Below, one piece after another: positions 25,280-34,251 of a stretch of 64,000 nt of DNA; positions within the stretch are counted from its first letter, which is position 1; each line of letters begins with the position of its first letter. A model generated the notes under the pieces. The model was not told the origin of the DNA. It searched no databases and saw only the letters and a program-made list of their open reading frames with translations. The DNA is from Rhodospirillaceae bacterium (lineage in GTDB: Bacteria; Pseudomonadota; Alphaproteobacteria; UBA6615): assembly GCA_018702955.1 (NCBI GenBank), contig JABJEK010000057.1, positions 1 through 64,000 on the forward strand, read 5' to 3'. The translations under genes were made by a program, and so were the position numbers.

Positions 25280-25501
25280 TCAGCCGAGGCCCAAACCTTC
25301 GTAGCGCTTGTTGAACTTCGCGACCTGACCGCCCGTGTCGACCAGGCGATGCTGACCGGTCCACGCCGGGTGGGTCTTCGGGTCAATGTCCAGACGCAGC
25401 GTATCACCCGGCTCACCATAGGTAGAGCGGGTTGTGAATTCGCTGCCGTCGGTCATGACAACCGTGATCTCGTGATACTCGGGATGAATGTCTTTTTTCA
25501 T
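25280..25501 (-). CDS. rpmE: 50S ribosomal protein L31, cysteine-free form
   Basis: A 73-residue large-subunit protein that bridges the two ribosomal subunits. It starts [20 protein letters not shown] and has the family stretch [21 protein letters not shown] and ending FNKRYEGL. It lacks all four cysteines of zinc-binding L31, so it is the zinc-independent kind. A promoter and a terminator bracket it as a single-gene unit. Confidence 0.96.
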   Translation of the reverse strand: MKKDIHPEYHEITVVMTDGSEFTTRSTYGEPGDTLRLDIDPKTHPAWTGQHRLVDTGGQVAKFNKRYEGLGLG

Positions 25502-25530
25502 CTCATACTCTCTAGGCTTGGAAGGCCGTG

Positions 25531-25559
25531 GTTATAGCCAAGCCCGCTCTCGACCGCAA
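25531..25559 (-). promoter_or_regulatory. Sigma-70-like promoter of rpmE
   Basis: On the minus strand TTGCGG (25554-25559), 17-base spacer, TATAAC (25531-25536); 30 bases before the rpmE ATG. Confidence 0.5.
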
Positions 25560-25665
25560 GGGGAGAGAGCATCAGCTTGCAGGGAGTATCGCCGGACACA
25601 GTTTCGATAGGTGTGAAGGCCTTTCTTGGCGGGGTTTGTCGGGCCTGCTAAACCCTGTTCCCAAG

Positions 25666-27486
25666 ATGGCAATGCAACCCAGATCAAGCCGCAACTCCGA
25701 CGAGACGGAGAACCAGTCGCCGAAAGGTAGCCTGCGCGAGCTTCGCAGGCTCGGAGGCTTCCTGCGCCCCTACCGTCTGGCGATAGTCGGGGCTTTTCTT
25801 GCCCTGACGATTGCAGCCGGCACGGTGCTGGTGATTGGCCAGGGTTTGCGCCGCCTGGTTGATGACGGGTTTGCCGCGGGCAACACCGGGTTGCTGGACG
25901 ATGCGTTGGTCGCACTGCTCGTGGTGGTCGTGGTGCTCGCAGGGGCGACATATTCGCGCTTTTTCCTGGTGTCGTGGATCGGTGAGCGGGTGATGGCTGA
26001 TCTGCGCAAGGCGGTTTTCGACCATACGCTGCGGCTCGATCCGGCCTTTTACGAAACGATGCGGATCGGCGAGGTGATGTCGCGCCTCACCGCCGATACC
26101 ACGTTGATTCAGGCCGTTGTCGGCACGTCGGCGTCGATGGCATTGCGCAATGTGCTCCTGGTCTCCGGCGGGCTCGTGATGCTTGGCATTACCAGTCCGC
26201 GGCTTACTCTCCTGGTGCTGGTCGTGGTGCCGCTCGTGCTGGTGCCCATCCTGGTCTTTGGCCGTCAGGTGCGCCGGCTCAGCCGGGAGAGCCTCGACCG
26301 TCTGGCAGACGTCAGCGCGTATGTCGATGAATCGATCTCCAATATCCGCACGGTTCAGGCCTTCGGGCACGAAGGCCTGGACAGGGCCCGCTTCTCCGAG
26401 CGTGTGGAAGATACGTTTGCAACCTCCGTACGGCGCATCCGCGCCCGCGCCCTACTGACGGCCATTGTCATTCTGCTCGTTTTCGGGGCCATCGGGATCA
26501 TCCTCTGGATCGGCGGCCGCGACGTTATCTCCGGGCGTTTGAGTGCCGGTGACCTGTCGGCTTTTGTCTTCTACTCGGTGATTGTCGCCAGCTCGGTCGG
26601 TGCGATTTCAGAAGTGATCGGCGAATTGCAACGCGCCGCGGGTGCGACCGAGCGCCTGTTCGAGCTGATGGATGTCGCACCCGCGATCGTCGCGCCCGCG
26701 AGCCCAAAGTCTCTTCCGGATCGGGCCAGGGCCCAGGTCGCGTTCGATGCGGTGACGTTCCGTTATCCCTCGCGCCCCGAAGATCCAGCCCTGTCCGACT
26801 TCTCTCTTGAGGTGGCGCCGGGTGAAACGGTGGCACTGGTCGGGCCGTCGGGCGCGGGTAAAACCACGGTCTTCCAGCTGCTGCTGCGCTTCTATGATCC
26901 GAATTCGGGGCGGTTGAGTTTCGATGGGATCGATCTGCGTGATTTGGTGCCCGAAGAGCTCCGCCGCCATGTCGGCCTCGTGCCCCAGGAGCCGGTGATT
27001 TTCTCAGCCGATGCCTGGGAGAACATCCGTTATGGCCGGACGGATGCGAGCGACGACGAGGTGCGGGCCGCTGCGGACGCCGCATCGGCGCTTGAGTTCA
27101 TCGAGGCGCTGCCGGACGGCTTTGACACGTTCCTGGGCGAGAAGGGCGTGCGCCTGTCCGGTGGGCAGCGACAGCGTATGGCTATTGCGCGCGCGATCCT
27201 GCGAGACCCGGAACTGTTGTTGCTTGACGAGGCGACCAGCGCGCTGGACGCCGAATCGGAACGCGCCGTGCAGTCCGCGATGACGGGCCTGATGCAGAAC
27301 CGCACGACGCTGGTCATCGCCCACCGGCTGGCGACGGTGATCGCCGCCGACCGCATTGTGGTGATCGATGAGGGCCGGATTGTCGCCGAGGGCACCCATC
27401 AGGAATTGATCGGACAGGGCGGGCTCTATGCGCGTCTGGCCGAACTTCAGTTCGATCTTGAGGGTGTGAGCGCCGCCGCCCAGTAA
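25666..27486 (+). CDS. ABC exporter, fused permease-ATPase (MsbA-like)
   Basis: A 606-residue half-transporter that should work as a homodimer in the inner membrane. The first 330 residues hold six membrane helices, starting near RPYRLAIVGAFLALTIAAG. The ATPase follows with Walker A GPSGAGKTTVF, Q-loop PQEPVIFS, signature LSGGQRQRMAIARA, Walker B ELLLLDEATSALD and H-loop VIAHRLATV. The type is ABCB/MsbA-like lipid, drug or peptide export; the substrate is open. The open frame begins at 25528, but ATG 25666 gives the usual N-terminus. It converges on the MotB-like gene with 18 bases between the stops. Confidence 0.92.
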   Translation: MAMQPRSSRNSDETENQSPKGSLRELRRLGGFLRPYRLAIVGAFLALTIAAGTVLVIGQGLRRLVDDGFAAGNTGLLDDALVALLVVVVVLAGATYSRFFLVSWIGERVMADLRKAVFDHTLRLDPAFYETMRIGEVMSRLTADTTLIQAVVGTSASMALRNVLLVSGGLVMLGITSPRLTLLVLVVVPLVLVPILVFGRQVRRLSRESLDRLADVSAYVDESISNIRTVQAFGHEGLDRARFSERVEDTFATSVRRIRARALLTAIVILLVFGAIGIILWIGGRDVISGRLSAGDLSAFVFYSVIVASSVGAISEVIGELQRAAGATERLFELMDVAPAIVAPASPKSLPDRARAQVAFDAVTFRYPSRPEDPALSDFSLEVAPGETVALVGPSGAGKTTVFQLLLRFYDPNSGRLSFDGIDLRDLVPEELRRHVGLVPQEPVIFSADAWENIRYGRTDASDDEVRAAADAASALEFIEALPDGFDTFLGEKGVRLSGGQRQRMAIARAILRDPELLLLDEATSALDAESERAVQSAMTGLMQNRTTLVIAHRLATVIAADRIVVIDEGRIVAEGTHQELIGQGGLYARLAELQFDLEGVSAAAQ

Positions 27487-27504
27487 ATTATCCGGGCAGG
27501 ATTC

Positions 27505-28671
27505 TCAGCGCTGGTCGAGTTTGAACTCGATACGCCTGTTTCGCCGATAGGAAATCTCGTCCTGCCCACCGTCGATCGGCTGGAACTGGCCAAAGCCGGC
27601 CGCCACAAGATTCTCCGGCGGAATGCCCGAACGCACCAGGAATTTCACAACCGATATGGCGCGCGCCGATGCGAGCTCCCAGTTGGACGGAAAGCGTGCC
27701 GTGCTGATCGGGCGTTCGTCCGTATGGCCGTCGACCCGGAGGATCCAGTCGATGTCGGCGGGAATTTCCCCGGCGATTTGAACCAGGGTCTGTGCCAGCT
27801 GTTCGAGCTGTTGCTCGCCTTGCGGGTTCAAGACCGCCTGGCCGGACCCGAACAGCACTTCGGACTGGAAGACAAAACGGTCACCGACGATGCGGATATC
27901 CGCCCGGTCGCCTAGGACCTCGCGCAGGCGGCCGAAGAACTCGGATCGATAACGCGCGAGCTCCTGCACCTTGGTCGCGAGCGCCTCGTTCAGTCGTTTA
28001 CCCAGATTGACGATCTGGACGTTCTGTTCCTCGTTCTTGGCCTCGGAGGCTTCGAGTGCCTCGTTGAGCGCGGCAAGCTGATTACGCAGTGCAGCGAGCT
28101 GAAGGTTGAGCAACGCCACCTGGTCCTGCGCCTGGCGTGATATTTCGCTTTGCTCGAGGAATGATGTCTCGGCGGTTTCGGCCCGCTCCGTGAGCTCGGC
28201 CAATCGGGCTTCACGGGCTGCGATATCGGCTTCGAGCCGGGCCAGGTCGCGGCTTTGCGATTCGATGGTCTCCTGGTCGGCACTCGCCTGCGCGCGCAGA
28301 GACTCCAATTGGTCGGTATTCTCCTGCCGGGCTGATTTGAGCAGGCTTTCCATGAACGACAGGCGGTCGGTCAGTGACTCACGATCGGAAATCGAATTCT
28401 GGAGCTGGGCCGACAGCTGGGAAACGGACAACCGGAGTTCCGTGTTGGCCGAACGTTCGAGATCGAGCATGCGGGCCAGCTCGTCGACCTGCCGGTTCAG
28501 TTTCGACAACGCGTCGTCGCGACCCGACAGCGCTTCCGACAGGAAGAACTGCGCGAGCGCAAACACCATGATCAGGAACACCACCACGACCAGCAGGGCG
28601 GCGAGTGCATCGACGAAGCCAGGCCAGTAGTTGATGGCCGATTGACGTCGTCGCGAGGAAGAGCCGGGCAC
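27505..28671 (-). CDS. MotB-like OmpA-domain protein with long coiled coil
   Basis: A 388-residue inner-membrane protein. A single helix (residues about 16-45) carries the conserved ion-binding Asp21 in WPGFVDALAALL, as in MotB/TolR/ExbD. Next comes a periplasmic coiled coil of about 180 residues (50-235), rich in Glu, Gln, Leu and Ala. The C-terminal OmpA-like peptidoglycan-binding domain (about 260-386) shows LRVDGHTDERPI and YRRNRRIEFKL. It follows the MotA/ExbB-like gene by 11 bases, so the two probably form a stator-like ion channel. No flagellar genes are near. The long coiled coil is unlike MotB (about 300 residues) and could reach across the periplasm. Its job is unknown. Confidence 0.87.
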   Translation of the reverse strand: MPGSSSRRRQSAINYWPGFVDALAALLVVVVFLIMVFALAQFFLSEALSGRDDALSKLNRQVDELARMLDLERSANTELRLSVSQLSAQLQNSISDRESLTDRLSFMESLLKSARQENTDQLESLRAQASADQETIESQSRDLARLEADIAAREARLAELTERAETAETSFLEQSEISRQAQDQVALLNLQLAALRNQLAALNEALEASEAKNEEQNVQIVNLGKRLNEALATKVQELARYRSEFFGRLREVLGDRADIRIVGDRFVFQSEVLFGSGQAVLNPQGEQQLEQLAQTLVQIAGEIPADIDWILRVDGHTDERPISTARFPSNWELASARAISVVKFLVRSGIPPENLVAAGFGQFQPIDGGQDEISYRRNRRIEFKLDQR

Positions 28672-28682
28672 CGGTAATTCCG

Positions 28683-29825
28683 CTAGCGGCCGTCGTCTTC
28701 GGCAAGCGCGGCAATGGTGCGTGCCAGGAGACGAATTTCGGAACGGATTTCCTGGACGATCTGGTTTCGCCCGTTCACCTGATCTTCGAGCATGCGCGAC
28801 AGGTAGCTGTCGATATTCCGTATGTGGTTCCGAGTTGCATCATCGAAGTCTTCGCTCTGACGTGGTTCGGCCAGGCGTTGCAGCACGGGCCGAAGCTCGG
28901 CCTGATTCTCCGCCAGCCGGACCATCAGTTCCTGCTCGGTCCGCATCTGGTCGGTCATGGTGGACAAACGTTCGGTCAACATCTGGAGGCTTTGATCGCC
29001 GTGGCTGCGCGAGGTCTCGGCCTGTGCCACCGTGCGCTGCAGATTGTCGAGCGAGTCTGCCGTCGTCTCGAGCAATGCCTGAATGTAGGCCGGGACCGAT
29101 TGATCACCCTCGCCACCACTGAGTGGACCGCCACTGGAGACGCGTGTGGCGCTGCTCAGCCAATCCTCCAGGTCGTTGTAGAACCGGTTCTGGGCGGCAC
29201 TGGCCTGCAGGTCGAGGAACCCCAGCAGCAGTGAGCCCGCTAAACCGAACAGCGATGAGCTGAAGGCCGTTCCCATGCCCGACAAGGGCGCTTCCAGCCC
29301 GCTCTTCAGGTCGCTGAATATCTGGGTTGAATCGCCGCCGCCGACTTGCAGGCCGGCGATGACCGCCGCGACCGATCCGACCGTCTGGAGGAGACCCCAG
29401 AATGTGCCGAGAAGGCCGAGGAAGATCAGAAGCCCGATCATGTAGCGCGAAATGTCGCGTGATTCATCGAGCCGCGCGCTGATCCCGTCGAGGATCGAGC
29501 GCAGGGATGTCGTGTTCAGTCGCAATTGCCCCTGGCGGTCGCCGATCATGGCTGCCATCGGCGCCAGCAGATGCGGCGGGTCGGCCACCGAAACGCCCGG
29601 CTGCAGGCTGCGATAGCTCTCGATCCAGCGGACCTCGTTTTTGAGCATCAAGACTTGTCGAAACACGAAGAGCAGGCCAAACAACAGCACCAGAATGATA
29701 ACGCCGTTGATCGCCGGGTTGGCGAGGAACGCTTCAATCAGGGGTTGGTGCAAGACGCCGGCCACCGCAACGGCGAGCGCCAGGAATATCCCCATACGAG
29801 TGAGGTAGGTGCGCGGGTTGGTCAT
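28683..29825 (-). CDS. MotA/TolQ/ExbB-family proton-channel protein
   Basis: A 380-residue inner-membrane protein with four hydrophobic helices (about 10-30, 38-60, 127-150, 185-207). The last two carry the family core: MIGLLIFLGLLGTFWGLLQT and SGMGTAFSSSLFGLAGSLLLGF. A tail of about 170 residues follows, predicted helical with Gln/Glu-rich heptads, which is absent from TolQ or ExbB (230-250 residues). With the downstream MotB-like gene it should make a proton- or sodium-driven complex. It differs from TolQ at 45440, so the cell carries at least two such motors. Confidence 0.87.
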   Translation of the reverse strand: MTNPRTYLTRMGIFLALAVAVAGVLHQPLIEAFLANPAINGVIILVLLFGLLFVFRQVLMLKNEVRWIESYRSLQPGVSVADPPHLLAPMAAMIGDRQGQLRLNTTSLRSILDGISARLDESRDISRYMIGLLIFLGLLGTFWGLLQTVGSVAAVIAGLQVGGGDSTQIFSDLKSGLEAPLSGMGTAFSSSLFGLAGSLLLGFLDLQASAAQNRFYNDLEDWLSSATRVSSGGPLSGGEGDQSVPAYIQALLETTADSLDNLQRTVAQAETSRSHGDQSLQMLTERLSTMTDQMRTEQELMVRLAENQAELRPVLQRLAEPRQSEDFDDATRNHIRNIDSYLSRMLEDQVNGRNQIVQEIRSEIRLLARTIAALAEDDGR

Positions 29826-29972
29826 GGCTTCTCTACCCGGTTGCGCGTGTGGTCGATGAAGTTCGCCACGTAGTTACTCGTCACGACGCAGCGGCGTGAG
29901 ACGACCTGCCCAGAAACGACAATATGGTGTCGCAACTATGTGACGACTTTAGGGCGAAAGCGACGAGTCCCG

Positions 29973-30905
29973 CTATCGTCGAACGACGACGGCATCGACC
30001 CGGTCGGCCGGTCCGCCTTCGGCCTTAACGCCGAGGGCGCGAACATCCATGCGGGTGCTGCGAACGCCCTGATCGATCAGATGCGAGCGAACCTTGAGGG
30101 CGCGCGATAGGGACAGGCGTCGCGCGTCCGGCGCTGTTTCGTCGGTGCCGGCCGCATAGGCCTGAAGCTGGACCCGGATATCGGCTTCACCCTTGAGCAG
30201 GGTCGCAAGTGCATCCAGTCCGGCTTTTGCCGCATCGTCTAGAATTGCGGAGCCTGCATCGAAGAGAATACGGGTCTCATCACCGGCAGAGGCGCTGGGC
30301 CGGGAGGCCGTTTGCGTCGGTGCGGGCGGCGGTGGCGGGGTTTCAGCCGCGGCTTTTGCGGTCGGTGCCGGCGGCGGAGGCGGCGGTGTTACCTTGGGTG
30401 CTGCCGGGGCCTGTGGCGCGGGCGGTGTTGCCGCAGCGGGAGCCGGCGTCGGTTTGGGTGCCGGCGGGCTCGCAGGCGCAGCGGCGACCGGAGCCGGCTT
30501 CTGAACGACGGGAGGTTGCGGGGCCACGGTCGGCGCGGGTGCCATGACCGGTGCTGCAGATGCTGTTCGGCTAGTGGGCAGGGACGTGCGGCTGGTCGGC
30601 GGCGTGAGCGTCAGGCTGCGACTGACGAGGGGGCCTTCGAGGCGTGATACCGGCTTTTGCGCCGGAGGAAACTGTGCGAATCCGCCGCTGGAACTCGGCG
30701 CGATCTGGCCAGTGGGGCCGGTCGGGAGCCGTCCACCGCCGCCATCGAGCACGCTGAGATCAATAACCACACCGCTGCTGCCCTGAAACCGCTGCTGGGC
30801 GTCGGCTGGCACCGTCAAGATTAACCCTGTCGAGATGCTCACGACCGATGCGATCATCGCACCGCGGATGGCCTTCAGGGCCGTACTTGTTTGTTGCCGT
30901 GTCAT
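29973..30905 (-). CDS. Secreted OmpA-like protein with proline-rich linker
   Basis: A 310-residue periplasmic protein. A signal peptide ends near VPADAQQ (about residue 35). A Pro/Ala-rich linker follows (about 60-215, with KP, AP and PPPP runs) that could span the periplasm. The C-terminal OmpA/MotB-like domain (about 220-310) contains ILFDAGSAILDDAAKAGL, VQLQAYAAGTDETAPDARRLSLSRALKVR and ends VDAVVVRR. The peptidoglycan-contact loop differs from Pal (AAGTDET for NTDERG). The ATG at 30905 is the start giving the signal peptide. It precedes the MotA/MotB-like pair by 147 bases and may be their partner, by analogy with TolA or Pal. Confidence 0.82.
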   Translation of the reverse strand: MTRQQTSTALKAIRGAMIASVVSISTGLILTVPADAQQRFQGSSGVVIDLSVLDGGGGRLPTGPTGQIAPSSSGGFAQFPPAQKPVSRLEGPLVSRSLTLTPPTSRTSLPTSRTASAAPVMAPAPTVAPQPPVVQKPAPVAAAPASPPAPKPTPAPAAATPPAPQAPAAPKVTPPPPPPAPTAKAAAETPPPPPAPTQTASRPSASAGDETRILFDAGSAILDDAAKAGLDALATLLKGEADIRVQLQAYAAGTDETAPDARRLSLSRALKVRSHLIDQGVRSTRMDVRALGVKAEGGPADRVDAVVVRR

Positions 30906-31009
30906 ATCGCCCAGCCCGTTATTTTCTCGAATGGACCACATCGGCCCTATTGCGGGTGCGAACATACCGTAACGTTGACGAAATCGACAACCGCTTCCGA
31001 ATCAGTCGT

Positions 31010-31828
31010 TTAACTCGCCACGGCGCTGGCTGTCGGCCCGGGGTCCGCTTCGCGCAGGCATTTGCGCAGCTTTTCCTGGATCTTGTCGTTGCCGGCGACC
31101 ACTTCGCCGGTCTGCAACACACTGTCGCGTCCGGCGATGTCGCTGACGAAGCCACCGGCTTCGCGGACAATCAAGATGCCTGCGGCAATGTCCCAGATCT
31201 TGAGATCGAACTCCCAAAAACCGTCAAAGCGGCCAGCCGCCAGATAGGCCAAATCGAGTGCCGCAGACCCGTAACGCCGGATGCCGGCCACTTCGCCCAT
31301 AACCGCTTTCAGGGTCTCAAGATAGCGTTCGTGGTCGCCATGTCCCAGGAACGGCATGCCGGTGGCGATCAGGCTTTCCGACATATGCTGGCGGGCCGAG
31401 ACCCGCAGGCGCGTGTCATTGAGATATGCGCCGGTGCCGCGTTCGGCCCAGAAGAGCTCGTCGGTCAGCGGGTTATAGACAATGCCCGCGACGATCTGGC
31501 CGCGTTCCTCGAGCGCGATCGAGACCGCGAATTGCGGCAGGCCATGCAGGAAGTTCGTGGTTCCATCGAGCGGGTCAACGATCCAGCGATGGACCCCGTC
31601 TCCCTCGGCCTGGGTGCCGCCTTCCTCGCCGATAAACCCAAATTCCGGTCGGGCACGCATCAGTTCGTAGCGGACCGTTTCCTCGGCACGCCGGTCGGCG
31701 GCGGTAACGAAATCCGCGGCGCCCTTGCGCGACACCTGGAGTTGCTCAACTTCGCCGAAGTCGCGCGACAGGTCGCGCCCGGCGCGACGGGCGGCCTTGT
31801 CCATAACGTTGATAATGGCTGGTCGCAT
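31010..31828 (-). CDS. suhB: Inositol monophosphatase family protein
   Basis: A 272-residue magnesium-dependent phosphatase of the SuhB/IMPase family. Metal-site motifs are FIGEEGG, WIVDPLDGTTNFLHG and FDLKIWDIAAGILIVREAGG. It should dephosphorylate inositol 1-phosphate or related sugar phosphates; in E. coli SuhB also joins the rRNA antitermination complex. It lies 57 bases after efp on the same strand. The product starts MRPAIINVMDKAARRAG, as usual in alphaproteobacteria. Confidence 0.92.
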   Translation of the reverse strand: MRPAIINVMDKAARRAGRDLSRDFGEVEQLQVSRKGAADFVTAADRRAEETVRYELMRARPEFGFIGEEGGTQAEGDGVHRWIVDPLDGTTNFLHGLPQFAVSIALEERGQIVAGIVYNPLTDELFWAERGTGAYLNDTRLRVSARQHMSESLIATGMPFLGHGDHERYLETLKAVMGEVAGIRRYGSAALDLAYLAAGRFDGFWEFDLKIWDIAAGILIVREAGGFVSDIAGRDSVLQTGEVVAGNDKIQEKLRKCLREADPGPTASAVAS

Positions 31829-31885
31829 ATCTAGCTGCGCTGGGTGCGGGTGAGAGAGGTCGTATTGGCGTGCGAAATCGTCATG

Positions 31886-32455
31886 TTAATCGCGGGCGCG
31901 TTCGACATAGGTGGCATCCGCCGTGTTGACCACGACCGCAGTCCCGGCCTCAACATGCGGGGGCACCTGAATTCGGACCCCGTTCTCGAGGGTCGCAGGC
32001 TTATAGGAAGACGTTGCCGTCTGGCCCTTGACGACCGGGTCGGCCTCAACGATCTCCAGGGTAACGCGCTCCGGGAGTTCGACGCCGATCGGTTCTTCCT
32101 CGTAGGATTCGATTTGCACAACCATGCCGTCCTGCAGGAAGCGCGATTGATCGGCCTCGATGATGTTCTCATCGAGTGTCACCTGCTCGAAATTTTCCTG
32201 ATCCATGAAGGTATGGGACGTGCCGTCGCTGAACAGGAACTGATATTCTTTCTGATCGAGCCGCACGCGTTCGACGGTTTCCGCCGAGCGAAAACGCTCG
32301 TTCAGCTTGGTCCCGTCGCGAATATCCTTCAGTTCGACCTGCAGGAACGCGCCGCCCTTACCGGGTTTGACATGCTGGGTTTTCACCGCGCGCCAGAGGC
32401 GGTTCTGATGTTCGATCACGTTGCCGGGTCGAATTTCGTTGCCATCGATCTTCAT
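31886..32455 (-). CDS. efp: Elongation factor P
   Basis: Relieves ribosome stalling at proline runs. The 189-residue three-domain protein has the modification loop [13 protein letters not shown] with Lys33 at the site that is lysylated in other bacteria, and the C-terminal [20 protein letters not shown]. No epmA/epmB modification genes are in the window. The proline-rich neighbour at 29973 and TolA (46643) are typical EF-P clients. It is followed by suhB. Confidence 0.97.
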   Translation of the reverse strand: MKIDGNEIRPGNVIEHQNRLWRAVKTQHVKPGKGGAFLQVELKDIRDGTKLNERFRSAETVERVRLDQKEYQFLFSDGTSHTFMDQENFEQVTLDENIIEADQSRFLQDGMVVQIESYEEEPIGVELPERVTLEIVEADPVVKGQTATSSYKPATLENGVRIQVPPHVEAGTAVVVNTADATYVERARD

Positions 32456-32563
32456 GGTCTTCGCCTGTGGAGTTGGGCCGGTTGCGTTACACCCGCAAAC
32501 TTGGGTGTGCGGCGCGGTTCTCTAGCAGGTGCGGCCGACCTTTTCCAGCCCGGCCAACCTGCG

Positions 32564-33256
32564 CTATGCGCAGGCCGCGTTGAATTCGCGCACGGCGGCG
32601 TCCGGGCCATCAGGGTGCGCCCAGACTCCGGCGGACACCGCGAGGAAATCTGCACCGGCTTCGATGAGGCCGTTACAATTGTCGGCAGTGATGCCCCCGA
32701 TGGCAACGCACGGCACCTCGGTGATGTCCGACCACCATGTGAGGATGTCCCGGCCGGCACGGCTCTTGGGGGATTTGGTGCCGGTGTCGAAGAAGGCACC
32801 GAATGCGACATAGTCCGCGCCGGCCTCAGCCGCCTCAAGCGCGAGATGTCGGGAGTCATGACATGTCACGCCGACGATGGCGTCATCTCCCAGCAATCGT
32901 CTTGCGTCCGCATAGGACGCGTCCTCTTGCCCGACATGGACACCATCGCACCCAAGCTCGGCGGCGAGGTCGGGGCGGTCGTTCAGGATGAAGGCGACGT
33001 CATGGTTTTGGGTGATCGGTAGCAATTCACTGACCGCGCGGCGGATTTCATCGTCTGGTATCAGGGTTTCGTCGGGTCCCTTGAGGCGCAGCTGAAGGCA
33101 CGCGACGTCGCCCGCCGCGAGCGCCAACTCAAGCGCGGCGGCAAACGCTGCCAACTTCTCAGCCGAGAGGTCGGGGGGGCTGATCAGGTAGAGGCGGCAA
33201 CCCTGGTCGCCGCCGTCAGTCCCGTCGGAGGTCCCGTCTGTATCGGGGGTGCTCAG
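32564..33256 (-). CDS. thiE: Thiamine-phosphate synthase, with an unusual start
   Basis: Joins HMP pyrophosphate and thiazole phosphate to thiamine phosphate. The barrel shows [46 protein letters not shown] and AIGGITADN. The first strand [19 protein letters not shown] is encoded upstream of the first canonical start (TTG at 33154), so the gene must begin earlier. No ATG, GTG or TTG exists in that part of the frame. The best candidate is CTG at 33256, overlapping the aldolase stop (cTGA) with AGGG six bases upstream. This gives about 230 residues, with a Gly/Asp/Thr-rich head. A rare start codon or a sequence error remains possible. Confidence 0.85.
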   Translation of the reverse strand: MSTPDTDGTSDGTDGGDQGCRLYLISPPDLSAEKLAAFAAALELALAAGDVACLQLRLKGPDETLIPDDEIRRAVSELLPITQNHDVAFILNDRPDLAAELGCDGVHVGQEDASYADARRLLGDDAIVGVTCHDSRHLALEAAEAGADYVAFGAFFDTGTKSPKSRAGRDILTWWSDITEVPCVAIGGITADNCNGLIEAGADFLAVSAGVWAHPDGPDAAVREFNAACA

Positions 33257-34173
33257 AACTTGCCCTGATAAATTTTGATGACGTTGGAGAGCAGCTCAAG
33301 CGCATCCTCGCGGGACCGCTGGAAGCTGTTGCGGCCGATGATCGATCCGTTCGCACCACCATCGCGGAGCTGCCGGATTTCGGCATAAACATCTTCGGTA
33401 CCCTTCGCCGCGCCACCGGAGAAGACGACCAGGCGTCGCCCGCCAAACGAGCTTTCCATGACATGCGCGATACGGGTGCTGAGGCTCGAAATGTCGATCT
33501 TCTCGGCGTCGTAGACCTTCTGCGCATCCGGGCTTTCGATGAAATCGGTTGGCGGCTTGACCTTGATGATGTGGGCACCCAACTGTGCGGCCATGTGCGC
33601 GGCATAGGCCGTCACGTCGATTGCCGTTTCGCCTTCCTTCGAGAGATTGCCGCCGCGCGGATAGGACCAGATCACGGTGGCGAGGCCAAAGGCCTTTGCC
33701 TCCTCGCTGATCTCGCGGATTTCCTCGATCATTTCGAACGCATCGTCCGAACCAGGATAGATCGTGAAGCCGACCGCCGAGCAGCCGAGGCGAAGCGCAT
33801 CTCCTACCGAGGCGGTGATTGCCTGGTCCTTGGTGGTCGCATGGGAGTTCGATGAGTTCATTTTGAGAATCAGTGGTACCGAACCCGCGAAGCTGTCGGC
33901 CGCCGCTTCGATCTGGCCGAGTGGTGCGGCGTAGGCATTGAGGCCGGCATCAATCGCAAGCTGCGGGAAATAGTGCGGATCATAGGCGGGCGGATTTGGC
34001 GCGAAGCTGCGGGCCGGCCCGTGTTCCCAGCCCTGATCGACCGGCAGGATCACCATCTTGCCGGTGCCCGCGAGTTTGCCCGTCATCAGGATGCGGGCAA
34101 TATTCGTTTTCGTGCCCGGGTTGTCGCTTTCGTACCAAGAGAGAATTTTTCGGACGCGCTGCGTGACTTTCAT
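33253..34173 (-). CDS. fbaB: Fructose-bisphosphate aldolase, class I (DhnA / FbaB type)
   Basis: Cleaves fructose 1,6-bisphosphate through a Schiff base. The 306-residue enzyme belongs to the archaeal-type class I family. Visible are [20 protein letters not shown], the lysine region [12 protein letters not shown] and the phosphate-binding VFSGGAAKG and [15 protein letters not shown]. The ATG at 34173 ([11 protein letters not shown]) leaves the family N-terminus; an upstream in-frame GTG-type extension is not supported. The stop overlaps thiE. Together with gap, tkt and pfp in this window it covers parts of glycolysis and the pentose phosphate pathway. Confidence 0.93.
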   Translation of the reverse strand: MKVTQRVRKILSWYESDNPGTKTNIARILMTGKLAGTGKMVILPVDQGWEHGPARSFAPNPPAYDPHYFPQLAIDAGLNAYAAPLGQIEAAADSFAGSVPLILKMNSSNSHATTKDQAITASVGDALRLGCSAVGFTIYPGSDDAFEMIEEIREISEEAKAFGLATVIWSYPRGGNLSKEGETAIDVTAYAAHMAAQLGAHIIKVKPPTDFIESPDAQKVYDAEKIDISSLSTRIAHVMESSFGGRRLVVFSGGAAKGTEDVYAEIRQLRDGGANGSIIGRNSFQRSREDALELLSNVIKIYQGKF

Positions 34174-34251
34174 GTCGCTGTTTCCCGTTGTCGGAGCCGG
34201 TCCATCACGCCGCGCAGCCAAGTCACGGGCAGGACTTTGAACACCAGTGAA

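Noticed and set aside
27505-29825. Zorya-type anti-phage system (ZorA/ZorB)
   Set aside because: The channel pair resembles ZorAB in plan, but no ZorC, ZorD or ZorE gene or any other defence gene is near, and the neighbours are housekeeping genes (suhB, efp).
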